Below the pieces are notes generated by a model. That model made no database searches. It was given only the letters and a program-made list of their open reading frames with translations, and was not told the origin of the DNA. From Bacteroidota bacterium (GTDB taxonomy: Bacteria; Bacteroidota; Bacteroidia; Chitinophagales; Chitinophagaceae), in the NCBI GenBank assembly GCA_947460795.1, contig CANHJA010000039.1, positions 1 to 13,492 of the forward strand: 13,492 nt of DNA, in the 5' to 3' direction. Positions 5,728 through 12,571 of the stretch are shown in pieces; within the stretch, counting starts at the first letter, position 1, and every line of letters begins with the position of its first letter. The position numbers were made by a program, and so were the translations under genes.

Positions 5728-6576
5728 ATGGTCAAAAATAAACTTTATACGCTTAATTGCAACCAAAGGTTACTCACTATTTCTTCACCCATCATTATGG
5801 GTATAATAAACGCAACACCAGACTCGTTTTATAATAAAGGGAAAAATAGTTCTATAGATGAAATGATAGCCAATGCCAAGCAAATGATGAACGAAGGAGC
5901 AACAATATTGGATATTGGTGGTATGAGCTCTAGACCAGGTGCTGCCATCATTTCAGAACAAGAAGAAATGGACAGGGTATTGCCAATTATTGAAGCTATA
6001 AAAAAAGAAATGCCAACTATTTTTTTGTCGATTGATACCTATAGAAGCCCAGTTGCAGAAGAATGTATTAAAGCAGGCATTGATATAATCAATGACATTA
6101 GTGGCGCCGAATTGGATGCTGAAATAATTGACATTGCCGCAAAATACCAAACTCCGTATATTTGTATGCATATGCAAGGAACGCCACAAACCATGCAAAA
6201 AAATCCATCATATGAGAATGTAACCAATGAAGTATATCAATTTTTATATAACAAAATTCAACTACTAAAAAGTAAAAATGTAGTGGATGTGATCAGCGAT
6301 GTGGGCTTCGGTTTTGGAAAAACAACAGCACATAATTTTGAATTACTTAAAAACTTGGAAGTTTTTCAGCAATTGAATACTCCTACCCTTGTAGGGATCT
6401 CGCGGAAAAGTATGATTTATAAAACCTTAAATTCAACTCCAGAAAATGCATTGAATGGCACCACTGCATTAAACATGATAGCGCTTCAAAATGGAGCTGC
6501 TATTTTAAGAGTGCATGATGTAAAAGAAGCGAAAGAATGTATTGCCCTTTGGGGAAAAATAAATAATAATAGCTAA
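5728..6576 (+). CDS. folP: Dihydropteroate synthase
   Basis: This 282-residue TIM-barrel enzyme joins 6-hydroxymethyl-dihydropterin pyrophosphate to p-aminobenzoate in folate synthesis and is the target of sulfonamides. The family motifs appear in order: IMGIINATPDSF (23-34), LDIGGMSSRPGA (61-72, loop 2), SIDTYR (101-106), INDISGA (121-127), MHMQGTP (147-153), DVGFGFGKT (191-199), GISRKS (223-228) and RVHDV (261-265). Loop 2 has Met and Ser where many homologs have Glu/Gln and Thr, and the DPGFGFGK motif has Val for Pro. All charged active-site residues look intact. A degenerate promoter (TAACTTCG at 5713-5720, with a TTG 21 nt upstream) lies 7 nt before the ATG. The NdpA-like gene follows after 5 nt and is probably co-transcribed. 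Confidence 0.95.
   Translation: MVKNKLYTLNCNQRLLTISSPIIMGIINATPDSFYNKGKNSSIDEMIANAKQMMNEGATILDIGGMSSRPGAAIISEQEEMDRVLPIIEAIKKEMPTIFLSIDTYRSPVAEECIKAGIDIINDISGAELDAEIIDIAAKYQTPYICMHMQGTPQTMQKNPSYENVTNEVYQFLYNKIQLLKSKNVVDVISDVGFGFGKTTAHNFELLKNLEVFQQLNTPTLVGISRKSMIYKTLNSTPENALNGTTALNMIALQNGAAILRVHDVKEAKECIALWGKINNNS
5733..5762 (-). promoter_or_regulatory. Promoter of the DUF1599 gene, inside the start of folP
   Basis: On the minus strand TTG (complement of 5760-5762) is followed after exactly 19 nt by TATTTTTG (complement of 5733-5740), a full match to the TAnnTTTG promoter with correct spacing. The whole element lies within the first dozen codons of folP. Transcription would begin around 5725-5729, about 20 nt before the DUF1599 ATG. 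Confidence 0.6.
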
Positions 6577-6581
6577 AGAAA

Positions 6582-7601
6582 ATGATCATTATAGAAGAAG
6601 CAAGTATTGAAAATATTATTTTTCATAAAATTAAATTAGATGAAAAAGACGCCACAACCAACAATGCAAAAATTGACATAGAATATGAAGAGGATGAAAA
6701 TACACTGAAAAAAATATTTTTAAAACCATTTTTAAATGCTTTTTCTACCTATGAATTTCACCATGAAATTAATATTGAACTCAACCCTTTATACAAGTTT
6801 TGTGCTTCAATTTTAGAAAACAATCAATTTGTAGAAGATACAAAAGACATCGCTACCCATTTATTTTCTGTATCCAAACATCCTAATATTAAAGATGGTG
6901 ATTTATTTATTCTAAAATACAACAATGTAATTTTTAAAGATAAAACCTACGATGCAATAGGCATTTACAAAATTGAGAACAAAGAAAGTTTTATTGAAAC
7001 AGATACCAATGACATTGGCATAAATTTTAGAAAAGGAATTGGCACAAAGCGCTTAGACAAAGCTTGCTTAGTGCTTTTTACAGACAAACCTTATACCGTT
7101 TTGGTGATAGACAATGCTAAAATAGAAACTGATTATTGGCAAAATGAATTTTTGAAAATTAAATTAAGAAATGACCACATAAATAGCACCAATCATTTTT
7201 TAACACTAACGAAAGAATTTGTAACCGAACAATTTCCAACTGAATTTGAAACAACGAAAAAAGATCAAATAGAGATTTTAAAACGCTCTGTTGATTTTTT
7301 TAAAACACATGACACATTCGATAAAGAAGAATTTGAACAAGAGGTATTGCAACAAGAAAATATCATTCAATCCTTTAGCAGATTTGATGAACGATACAAA
7401 CAAGAAAATAGAATTGAAATTGAAGATCATTTTGAAATTTCAACACAGGCTCTAAAAAAACAAGAAAAAGTTTTTAAAAGTGTAATTAAATTAGATAAAA
7501 ATTTTCACATTTACATTCATGGCGACAGAGATTTGATAGAACATGGAATTGAAAAAGATGGACGGAAATTTTATAAAATTTACTACAGTGATGAAAGTTA
7601 A
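6582..7601 (+). CDS. Nucleoid-associated protein, NdpA/YejK family
   Basis: This 339-residue protein matches the 37-kDa nucleoid-associated family (E. coli YejK/NdpA) in length and layout. The N-terminal part starts with a strand and a conserved-looking IENIIFHKI. The middle contains FSVSKHPNIKDGDLFILKY, then the recognisable NFRKGIGTKRLDKACLVLF around 148-166. The C-terminal part is charged and helical. It has no signal peptide or membrane segment. Family members bind DNA and associate with the nucleoid, but their cellular role is poorly defined. It starts 5 nt after folP, so it is probably in the same transcript. Its stop is 7 nt from the convergent stop of the next gene. It is rich in Lys, Glu, Asn and Ile, as expected for this AT-rich genome. 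Confidence 0.8.
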   Translation: MIIIEEASIENIIFHKIKLDEKDATTNNAKIDIEYEEDENTLKKIFLKPFLNAFSTYEFHHEINIELNPLYKFCASILENNQFVEDTKDIATHLFSVSKHPNIKDGDLFILKYNNVIFKDKTYDAIGIYKIENKESFIETDTNDIGINFRKGIGTKRLDKACLVLFTDKPYTVLVIDNAKIETDYWQNEFLKIKLRNDHINSTNHFLTLTKEFVTEQFPTEFETTKKDQIEILKRSVDFFKTHDTFDKEEFEQEVLQQENIIQSFSRFDERYKQENRIEIEDHFEISTQALKKQEKVFKSVIKLDKNFHIYIHGDRDLIEHGIEKDGRKFYKIYYSDES

Positions 7602-7608
7602 ATAAAAT

Positions 7609-7923
7609 TTATTTATTTATTTTACTAGATAAAACGTTCCATAAAACGTTTATAAAATTAGAGAACAAAGCAGGTGATTGAGCATCCATATTTTCTGTAC
7701 CAACTTCGCTGAAAGTTATTTTATTTGCGTTTATAGAAATAAAATTAGGTGAATAAAAACTAGTTACTAATGTTATAATTAAAATAGCAACAAATGAAAC
7801 CATTGCTTTTTTAAGTAAACTTTTACTGTTATTGATATAGGATATTAATACAATAGAACCAACAAAAAACAACAGAACCCAAAGCCAGTTTGAAGTAAAC
7901 CAATCGTTTTCAATGTAATGCAT
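7609..7923 (-). CDS. Small membrane protein of unknown function
   Basis: This 104-residue protein has two hydrophobic segments likely to span the membrane: about residues 11-29 (WFTSNWLWVLLFFVGSIVLI region) and 40-57 (MVSFVAILIITLVTSFY). A Lys-containing loop joins them, and a mostly polar C-terminal half of about 45 residues follows. I see no family motif. The Trp-rich N-terminus is short and there is no cleavable signal or lipobox. The ATG at 7923 is preceded at 7941-7948 by a -7-like element, which supports it being a real gene. It ends 7 nt from the NdpA stop in convergent orientation and is divergent from the T9SS-domain gene. Function unknown. Confidence 0.6.
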   Translation of the reverse strand: MHYIENDWFTSNWLWVLLFFVGSIVLISYINNSKSLLKKAMVSFVAILIITLVTSFYSPNFISINANKITFSEVGTENMDAQSPALFSNFINVLWNVLSSKINK

Positions 7924-7936
7924 GGTAGTAAATTAT

Positions 7937-7963
7937 TATTCAAATATACCTTTAAATTGAATA
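7937..7963. repeat. 7-bp inverted repeat in a divergent promoter region
   Basis: TATTCAA (7937-7943) and TTGAATA (7957-7963) form perfect arms around a 13-nt spacer. The repeat overlaps the -7 box of the minus-strand gene and contains the only TTG upstream of the plus-strand -7 box. It could be a shared operator or a chance match in AT-rich DNA. Confidence 0.3.
7941..7948 (-). promoter_or_regulatory. -7 promoter element for the small membrane protein
   Basis: On the minus strand the complement reads TATATTTG, an exact TAnnTTTG match 17 nt before the ATG at 7923. No TTG lies at the expected upstream distance, so only half of the promoter is recognisable. An inverted repeat (7937-7963) overlaps it. 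Confidence 0.45.
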
Positions 7964-7982
7964 TTTTATTAATTTTTCAGTA

Positions 7983-7990
7983 TATTTTTG
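7983..7990 (+). promoter_or_regulatory. -7 promoter element for the T9SS-domain/rlmB genes
   Basis: TATTTTTG is an exact TAnnTTTG match 8 nt before the ATG at 7999. A TTG at 7957-7959 lies 23 nt upstream, a little far for the -33 box. Its position argues for the 7999 start over an in-frame ATG at 7918, which would place the promoter inside the gene. Confidence 0.5.
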
Positions 7991-7998
7991 CATTGAAC

Positions 7999-8328
7999 AT
8001 GAAAAAAGGAATCCTGATACTTTTTATTACACTGGCTGCTTTGCAAATTTCGATTGCTGGCAGTGAAGATAATCGCTTGTTCACCTTATATCCCGTTCCA
8101 TTATCATCAAGTACTTTAACAGTTAGTGCTACTTCAATATATACCAACATAGGTTCTATAGAATTGCGCAATTTGGTTGGGAAAAAATTGCAAGAAAAAA
8201 CAATGATTGGTGGCAAAAACGTTGTTTTTCAAGATATGGACATCTATCCGAATGGTTTGTATGTTATTATTGCAAAAGATGTCAATGGAAAAATTTTAGA
8301 AACTTCAAAATTCATTATAAATAAATAA
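7999..8328 (+). CDS. Secreted mini-protein consisting of a T9SS type A sorting domain
   Basis: This is a 109-residue protein. Residues 1-21 form a Sec signal peptide (MKKGILILFITLAALQISIAG). Almost the whole mature part then matches a type IX secretion C-terminal sorting domain: YPVP at 31-34, IELRNLVGKKL at 55-65, DIYPNGLYVI at 81-90 and a final basic KFIINK. In typical cargo this domain follows a large functional domain, and here none is present. I start it at 7999, not at an in-frame ATG at 7918. The signal peptide begins at 7999, a -7 box lies just upstream, and the 27 extra codons would bury the signal sequence. rlmB begins 4 nt after the stop, so the genes are likely co-transcribed. No frameshift or lost upstream cargo is visible; the upstream gene is on the other strand. 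Confidence 0.8.
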   Translation: MKKGILILFITLAALQISIAGSEDNRLFTLYPVPLSSSTLTVSATSIYTNIGSIELRNLVGKKLQEKTMIGGKNVVFQDMDIYPNGLYVIIAKDVNGKILETSKFIINK

Positions 8329-8332
8329 AATT

Positions 8333-9070
8333 ATGCGTGCTAATAAATCACTTATCTACGGTAGAAATCCCGTATTGGAAGCTCTACAAAATAAGAAACC
8401 TTTAGACCGCATTTTAATGCACCACACTATTTCGGGAGACAATATTGGTGACATTATTCGTTTAGCAAAGGAAAGTAACACACCAATTGTAAGGGTTCCG
8501 ATGGAAAAATTAAACACGATGGTTCGTGGAGTTCACCAAGGAATTGTGGCTTACGGTGCAATTGTTGAATATACCCCTTTACAAGATGTCATTTCTCATT
8601 TATACGATAATGGCAAAACACCATTGCTTTTATTATTAGATGGAATAACGGACGTAAGAAATACAGGAGCAATTATTAGAAGTGCTGTTTGCTGTGGAGT
8701 GGATGCTATTATTTTCACAGAAAAAAACTCTGCTCCTTTGCATGAAGATATGGTAAAAACCTCTGCTGGTGCGATGATGCAAATAACTTTTTGCAGAGAA
8801 AAAAACATCACCACGGTTCTTTCTACATTGAAATTAAATGGCATTTCGGTTTTATCGAGCGATTTACAAGCAACCACATCTTTATTGGAAATAGATTTTA
8901 AATCGCCTTGCTGTGTAGCACTAGGAGCTGAAGAGAAAGGAATTTCTCGTACCACTGAAGAAGAAAGTGACATTCGGTTTAAAATTCCTATGGCAAATGC
9001 ATTTGACAGCTTAAATGTATCCGTAGCGGCAGGAATTATTTGCTTTGAAGCGATGAAACAACGTTTGTAA
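8333..9070 (+). CDS. rlmB: 23S rRNA 2'-O-methyltransferase, RlmB/TrmH family
   Basis: This 245-residue SPOUT-class enzyme probably methylates the 2'-O of a guanosine in 23S rRNA (G2251 in E. coli) using S-adenosylmethionine. The N-terminal substrate-binding domain (about 1-80) contains IYGRNPVLEAL and GVHQGIVA, typical of RlmB. The three SPOUT motifs follow: LDGITDVRNTGAIIRSA at 102-118 with N110 and R116, ALGAEEKGIS at 196-205, and IPMANAFDSLNVSVAAGI at 218-235, which form the trefoil knot and SAM pocket. The ATG at 8333 gives the usual N-terminus. It follows the T9SS-domain gene by 4 nt. An imperfect hairpin overlaps its last codons. RlmB is the best guess, but a tRNA-specific relative cannot be excluded from sequence alone. 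Confidence 0.9.
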   Translation: MRANKSLIYGRNPVLEALQNKKPLDRILMHHTISGDNIGDIIRLAKESNTPIVRVPMEKLNTMVRGVHQGIVAYGAIVEYTPLQDVISHLYDNGKTPLLLLLDGITDVRNTGAIIRSAVCCGVDAIIFTEKNSAPLHEDMVKTSAGAMMQITFCREKNITTVLSTLKLNGISVLSSDLQATTSLLEIDFKSPCCVALGAEEKGISRTTEEESDIRFKIPMANAFDSLNVSVAAGIICFEAMKQRL

Positions 9071-9093
9071 TCACTTAATAGTTGATAACAAAC
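9063..9093. repeat. Imperfect inverted repeat at the rlmB 3' end
   Basis: GTTTGTAATCA (9063-9073) pairs with TGATAACAAAC (9083-9093), matching at 10 of 11 positions with one A-A mismatch around a 9-nt loop. It overlaps the last codons and stop of rlmB. No T-tract follows, so it is not a classic intrinsic terminator on the plus strand. It could act as a 3' mRNA-stabilising hairpin, or as an operator for the aminopeptidase gene 64 nt downstream. Confidence 0.4.
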
Positions 9094-9120
9094 TTCCTAA
9101 ACTAACATCTATCTTAAAAT

Positions 9121-9149
9121 TAATCATTCATAATTTATAAATAATCATT
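9121..9149 (+). repeat. Direct repeat TAATCATT upstream of the aminopeptidase gene
   Basis: The 8-mer TAATCATT occurs at 9121-9128 and again at 9142-9149, 21 bp apart (two helical turns), just before the ATG at 9158. A one-mismatch copy (TAATCACT) sits at 9068-9075. This spacing is what cooperative binding to one DNA face would need, but the words are AT-rich and short. I see no clear TAnnTTTG promoter in this gap. Confidence 0.25.
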
Positions 9150-9157
9150 ATTTTATC

Positions 9158-11017
9158 ATGTTAAAATATTCTCTCTTTATTTGTTCAATTGTTGTATTTT
9201 TTGTTTCCTGTAAACCAACTCATTCAGACAATGTAATTGAATTTAATCAAGCCATGCAAACGTTTTCTAATTATGAAAAAGTTACTTGCAAGCACTTAGA
9301 TTGGAAAGCAAAAATAAATTTCGAATTAAAAGAAATAAAAGGTACCGCAACTTGGACATTTGAAAATAAATCAAACGAAAAGTTCATTCATTTTGACACG
9401 TATGATATGTCTATTATAAAAGCCAAAGTGAATGGAAAAGAAACTCAATATTTTGTCACTGATTTTAATAAAGAATTTGGAAGTGGATTATCCATCCCAA
9501 TATCAGAAAAAGACAGCATGGTTTCAGTTGAATATACAACAGGCGCTGATGCCACAGCATTGCAATGGCTTGCTCCGAGTCAGACAGCCGGAGGTAAATT
9601 GCCTTATTTATTTACTCAATGTGAAAGCATACATGCACGTTCTTTACTACCTTGCCAGGATGTACCCGCTAATAGAATTACGTACAATGCCGAAATAGAA
9701 ACTCCCAGAGGAATGATGGCAGTAATGAGCGCTAAAAACCCTACAGAAAAAAATCCAGAAGGGAAATATACTTTTGAAATGGAAATTCCAATTCCAACAT
9801 ATTTAATTGCGCTAGCAGTTGGCGACATTGATTATAAAGCAATAGATGATCGAAGTGGCGTATACACAGAACCTTCTATGTTAGAAAAATCTGCCAATGA
9901 ATTAAGCGACATTCCTTCAATGATGAAAGTAGCTGAAAAATTGGGTGGCCCCTATAAATGGAGAAAATATGATGTATTAATTGCGCCTCCTTCTTTCCCA
10001 ATTGGAGGTATGGAAAACCCACGGTTGACTTTTGCAACGCCTACTATTATTGCTGGTGATAAAAGTTTAGTATCATTGATAGCACATGAAATGGCACATA
10101 GTTGGAGTGGCAATTTAGTAACAAATGCAACCTGGAATGATTTATGGTTAAATGAAGGATATACAACCTATTTTGAACGCAGAATTATGGAAGAAATTGC
10201 AGGCAAAGATTACAATGAAATGATGTGGGAATTAGGATATCAAGACATGCAAAGTGATTTGAATGATATGGGATTAAATGGAGAAGATACCAAGTTAAAA
10301 ATCGACTTAAAAAACCGTCATCCTGAAGATGCATTTTCAAATATTGCTTATGAAAAGGGAGCTATTTTTTTACGCATGTTGGAAGAAAATATGGGAAGAA
10401 AAGCATTTGACATTTACTTAAATAAATATTTTCAAACCAATGCATTTGTACCTATGACTACAGAAAAAGCATTGACATTTATGCGTCAACATTTATTTAA
10501 TGGTGATTCTAGCATTGAAACAAAATTGCAACTTCACCAATGGATATATGAGCCAGGTTTACCAAACAATTGCCCTAAAATTAATCCAATTCGTTTTATT
10601 GAAGTAGACAAACAAAGAAGTGCATTTGAACAATCGGGGAAAGTAGAAAATTTAAAAACCAGCAATTGGTCAACCCATGAATGGCTGCAGTTTTTACGTA
10701 AACTTCCACATCCTTTTGCAATCAGTAGAATGGAATTATTAGATGCTCAATTTCAATTAACAAATACATCAAACAGTGAAATTGCAGATGAATGGTTTAA
10801 ACTTTCTATCAGTTCAAATTATGAAAAAGCATTTGCTAAAATGGAACAATTTTTATCGAAAGTTGGTCGTAAAAAGTTCCTACAACCACTCTATTTTGAA
10901 TTGATGAGTCAAGAAAAATACAAACCACTTGCTAAAGAATTATTTGAAAAATACAAGAACAACTACCATCCTCAAACAGCTGAAAAAATCAGAGGTATTG
11001 TCAGTCCCAAAAAATAA
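9158..11017 (+). CDS. M1 family zinc aminopeptidase, lipoprotein
   Basis: This 619-residue peptidase is related to leukotriene A4 hydrolase/aminopeptidase B. It has a lipoprotein signal (MLKYSLFICSIVVFFVSC, Cys18), so it should be anchored in the envelope facing the periplasm or the cell surface. The N-terminal beta domain contains QCESIHARSLLPCQD at 154-168. The M1 exopeptidase motif GGMEN is at 283-287. The zinc site HEMAH (H310, E311, H314) is completed by E333 in NEGYTTYFE. Y398 (AYEKG) matches the transition-state tyrosine. The C-terminal helical region, about 440-619, resembles the leukotriene A4 hydrolase C domain. It most likely trims N-terminal residues from peptides outside the cytoplasm, supporting peptide use. 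No frameshift or missing catalytic residue is seen. Its stop lies 9 nt from the convergent LolA-like gene. Confidence 0.93.
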   Translation: MLKYSLFICSIVVFFVSCKPTHSDNVIEFNQAMQTFSNYEKVTCKHLDWKAKINFELKEIKGTATWTFENKSNEKFIHFDTYDMSIIKAKVNGKETQYFVTDFNKEFGSGLSIPISEKDSMVSVEYTTGADATALQWLAPSQTAGGKLPYLFTQCESIHARSLLPCQDVPANRITYNAEIETPRGMMAVMSAKNPTEKNPEGKYTFEMEIPIPTYLIALAVGDIDYKAIDDRSGVYTEPSMLEKSANELSDIPSMMKVAEKLGGPYKWRKYDVLIAPPSFPIGGMENPRLTFATPTIIAGDKSLVSLIAHEMAHSWSGNLVTNATWNDLWLNEGYTTYFERRIMEEIAGKDYNEMMWELGYQDMQSDLNDMGLNGEDTKLKIDLKNRHPEDAFSNIAYEKGAIFLRMLEENMGRKAFDIYLNKYFQTNAFVPMTTEKALTFMRQHLFNGDSSIETKLQLHQWIYEPGLPNNCPKINPIRFIEVDKQRSAFEQSGKVENLKTSNWSTHEWLQFLRKLPHPFAISRMELLDAQFQLTNTSNSEIADEWFKLSISSNYEKAFAKMEQFLSKVGRKKFLQPLYFELMSQEKYKPLAKELFEKYKNNYHPQTAEKIRGIVSPKK

Positions 11018-11026
11018 TCCTACCAT

Positions 11027-11716
11027 TTAATCAATAAACTCGGCATCACTTAAATGCCCATTGATTGTATAGTTACTGAAATTGAGTTGAATAGTGCCAG
11101 TTTCTTTTGATTCGATGCCTGTTTTGGGTTTGGATTTTTTATTTAAATCCACCGACATCATTTTAGGAACTTTAACTCTATTTATTTCAACTTTTACAAT
11201 AATTTTTTCCGGCAAAGCGTATTTCATGAAGTTACCATAAACACTTTTCGTTTCAATGGTACCATTATTTTTTGTAGTTATTTGGGATTTATAAACCAAT
11301 GGATTTTTGATATCAATCCAAAACTTACCTAAAATTAATTCATCTTGCGCTTTTAAAGGAATGATGTTTACGATCGCACAATTTTTACCTTCTACAGTTT
11401 CATAACCCGATATGATGGAAGTATAAGAATTCGTATCTATAAGCATTTCACTCATATTTTGCATTGGATTTTGTTTTGGTAAAAAGAAAATACCTTTGGC
11501 TTTAATTTTAAATTTATTCGGTTTTTTAAAGACCACTTTGCCTTTTAAGTTTTTCATTTTTACACCTGGTAAATTAAATTCCATGTATAAATCAGCTTTG
11601 TAATCAATTACTTGACTGAATTTTTTATTCAATTCACGAACCAATAATTTAGGATCAACACCTGCCAACGATTGCAAGGAAACAAATAAAAGTAATATTG
11701 AGAGTAATTTTTTCAT
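11027..11716 (-). CDS. LolA-like periplasmic lipoprotein-carrier family protein
   Basis: This 229-residue protein has a Sec signal peptide (about residues 1-18, MKKLLSILLLFVSLQSLA) without a lipobox, so it should be soluble in the periplasm. The mature part has the LolA-like pattern: an early helix (KLLVRELNKKFSQVIDYKADLYMEF), then successive strands such as LKGKVVFKKPNKFKIKAKG, a LIDTNSYTSII segment and FWIDIKNPLVYKSQITT. LolA and LolB carry lipoproteins, and related folds carry other lipids. Its ATG overlaps the permease stop by 1 nt (TAATG), so the two are translationally coupled. It is the last gene of the ABC operon, which suggests that it accepts or delivers the molecule moved by that transporter. 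The substrate is unknown. Confidence 0.75.
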   Translation of the reverse strand: MKKLLSILLLFVSLQSLAGVDPKLLVRELNKKFSQVIDYKADLYMEFNLPGVKMKNLKGKVVFKKPNKFKIKAKGIFFLPKQNPMQNMSEMLIDTNSYTSIISGYETVEGKNCAIVNIIPLKAQDELILGKFWIDIKNPLVYKSQITTKNNGTIETKSVYGNFMKYALPEKIIVKVEINRVKVPKMMSVDLNKKSKPKTGIESKETGTIQLNFSNYTINGHLSDAEFID

Positions 11717-12564
11717 TATGAGTTAATGTCTTTACGATTAAAATAAAATATAGAAATAGAAATAAATAATACTATGTGTATAATAAGAACAACTATTGAA
11801 AACCAAATGTCATGAAACGGAATTGGATCTTCAAACAAACTTTTCCATGAAATCATGTGGGTAGTAAACAAGAATGGTTTGATAATATCAAAACTTGGCA
11901 AATCAAACATTCCAATAATAGTAAATACAATGATAATGGCCATTACACTTACGATAGGAGTAATTGAATTATCCATAATACAAGAAAGCATGTTGGCTAA
12001 AGTGGCCACTACACTCAATGATAAAAATGCTATTAAAAAAGCATAACCCCATCTCCATACAATATCATCGGCACTGATTATCGTAAGACCTTCACTATTT
12101 AAGGCCATCAAATCGCCATCACCAAAAATCCAATGAGATACAAAAAGTGCAAAAAAACCAAGTACAATTAAGAGCAGCAAGGTGTAAAACAAACCAGCAA
12201 TCCACTTTGCCAAAACAATTTTTGTTCTGCTTGCTGGTCTCGTCAATAAAAATCGGATGGTGCCATTCGCAGTTTCACCACTCACTAAATCGCCAGTGAC
12301 TAAGGCTACTAACAATGGCATTTGTACAATTAAAGTTTGCAATACAATAAAGCAAATTAAATTGCCATTGAGCACTTTCCCTTCTACATTAAATACATTT
12401 TCTAGCTGCCCGGTAACGAATGAAAGTATTTCTTTCCCATCATGATAAAATGCACTTTGTAGCATTAAACATATAAATGCTATAATACCAAAACCTATAA
12501 AACTTCGAGGTCGTTTTATCGTTTTGATAATTTCATTTTTTAAAATTGCAATAAACTCTTTCAT
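11716..12564 (-). CDS. ABC-2 type transporter permease
   Basis: This 282-residue integral membrane protein has six likely spanning segments, near residues 22-40, 69-90, 121-145, 172-193, 201-221 and 252-275. The loop at 91-121 (GDLVSGETANGTIRFLLTRP region) is the signature of ABC-2 exporters, which move lipids, polysaccharides or drugs outward. A short cytoplasmic amphipathic start (MKEFIAILKNEIIKTIKRP) precedes the first segment, as is usual for the family. The ATPase gene ends 7 nt upstream and the LolA-like gene overlaps its stop by 1 nt, so all three form one operon. It does not resemble LolC/LolE, which have a large periplasmic domain. Substrate not predictable from sequence. Confidence 0.88.
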   Translation of the reverse strand: MKEFIAILKNEIIKTIKRPRSFIGFGIIAFICLMLQSAFYHDGKEILSFVTGQLENVFNVEGKVLNGNLICFIVLQTLIVQMPLLVALVTGDLVSGETANGTIRFLLTRPASRTKIVLAKWIAGLFYTLLLLIVLGFFALFVSHWIFGDGDLMALNSEGLTIISADDIVWRWGYAFLIAFLSLSVVATLANMLSCIMDNSITPIVSVMAIIIVFTIIGMFDLPSFDIIKPFLFTTHMISWKSLFEDPIPFHDIWFSIVVLIIHIVLFISISIFYFNRKDINS

Positions 12565-12571
12565 TTATTTA

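Noticed and set aside
5708..5728. TTG start extending DUF1599 by seven residues.
   Set aside because: The predicted transcription start falls at or inside this stretch, and an ATG follows at 5707.
5465..5806. Plus-strand open frame of 113 codons spanning the DUF1599-folP junction.
   Set aside because: It is antisense to DUF1599 and out of frame with folP, and its Phe/Asn/Ile-rich composition is that of a shadow frame.
7600..7614. AT-only palindrome AAATAAAATTTATTT across two convergent stops, as a bidirectional terminator.
   Set aside because: It has no GC pairs and a 1-nt centre, and such words are expected by chance in this DNA.
7629..7650. Direct repeat ATAAAACGTT twice, 12 bp apart.
   Set aside because: It lies inside the small membrane protein and simply encodes a repeated Asn-Val-Leu.
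7918..7998. Longer start for the T9SS-domain protein, adding 27 residues.
   Set aside because: It would bury the signal peptide and place the -7 promoter box inside the coding region.
8596..8973. Minus-strand open frame of 125 codons inside rlmB.
   Set aside because: It is a shadow of the conserved rlmB reading frame with no promoter or family signature.
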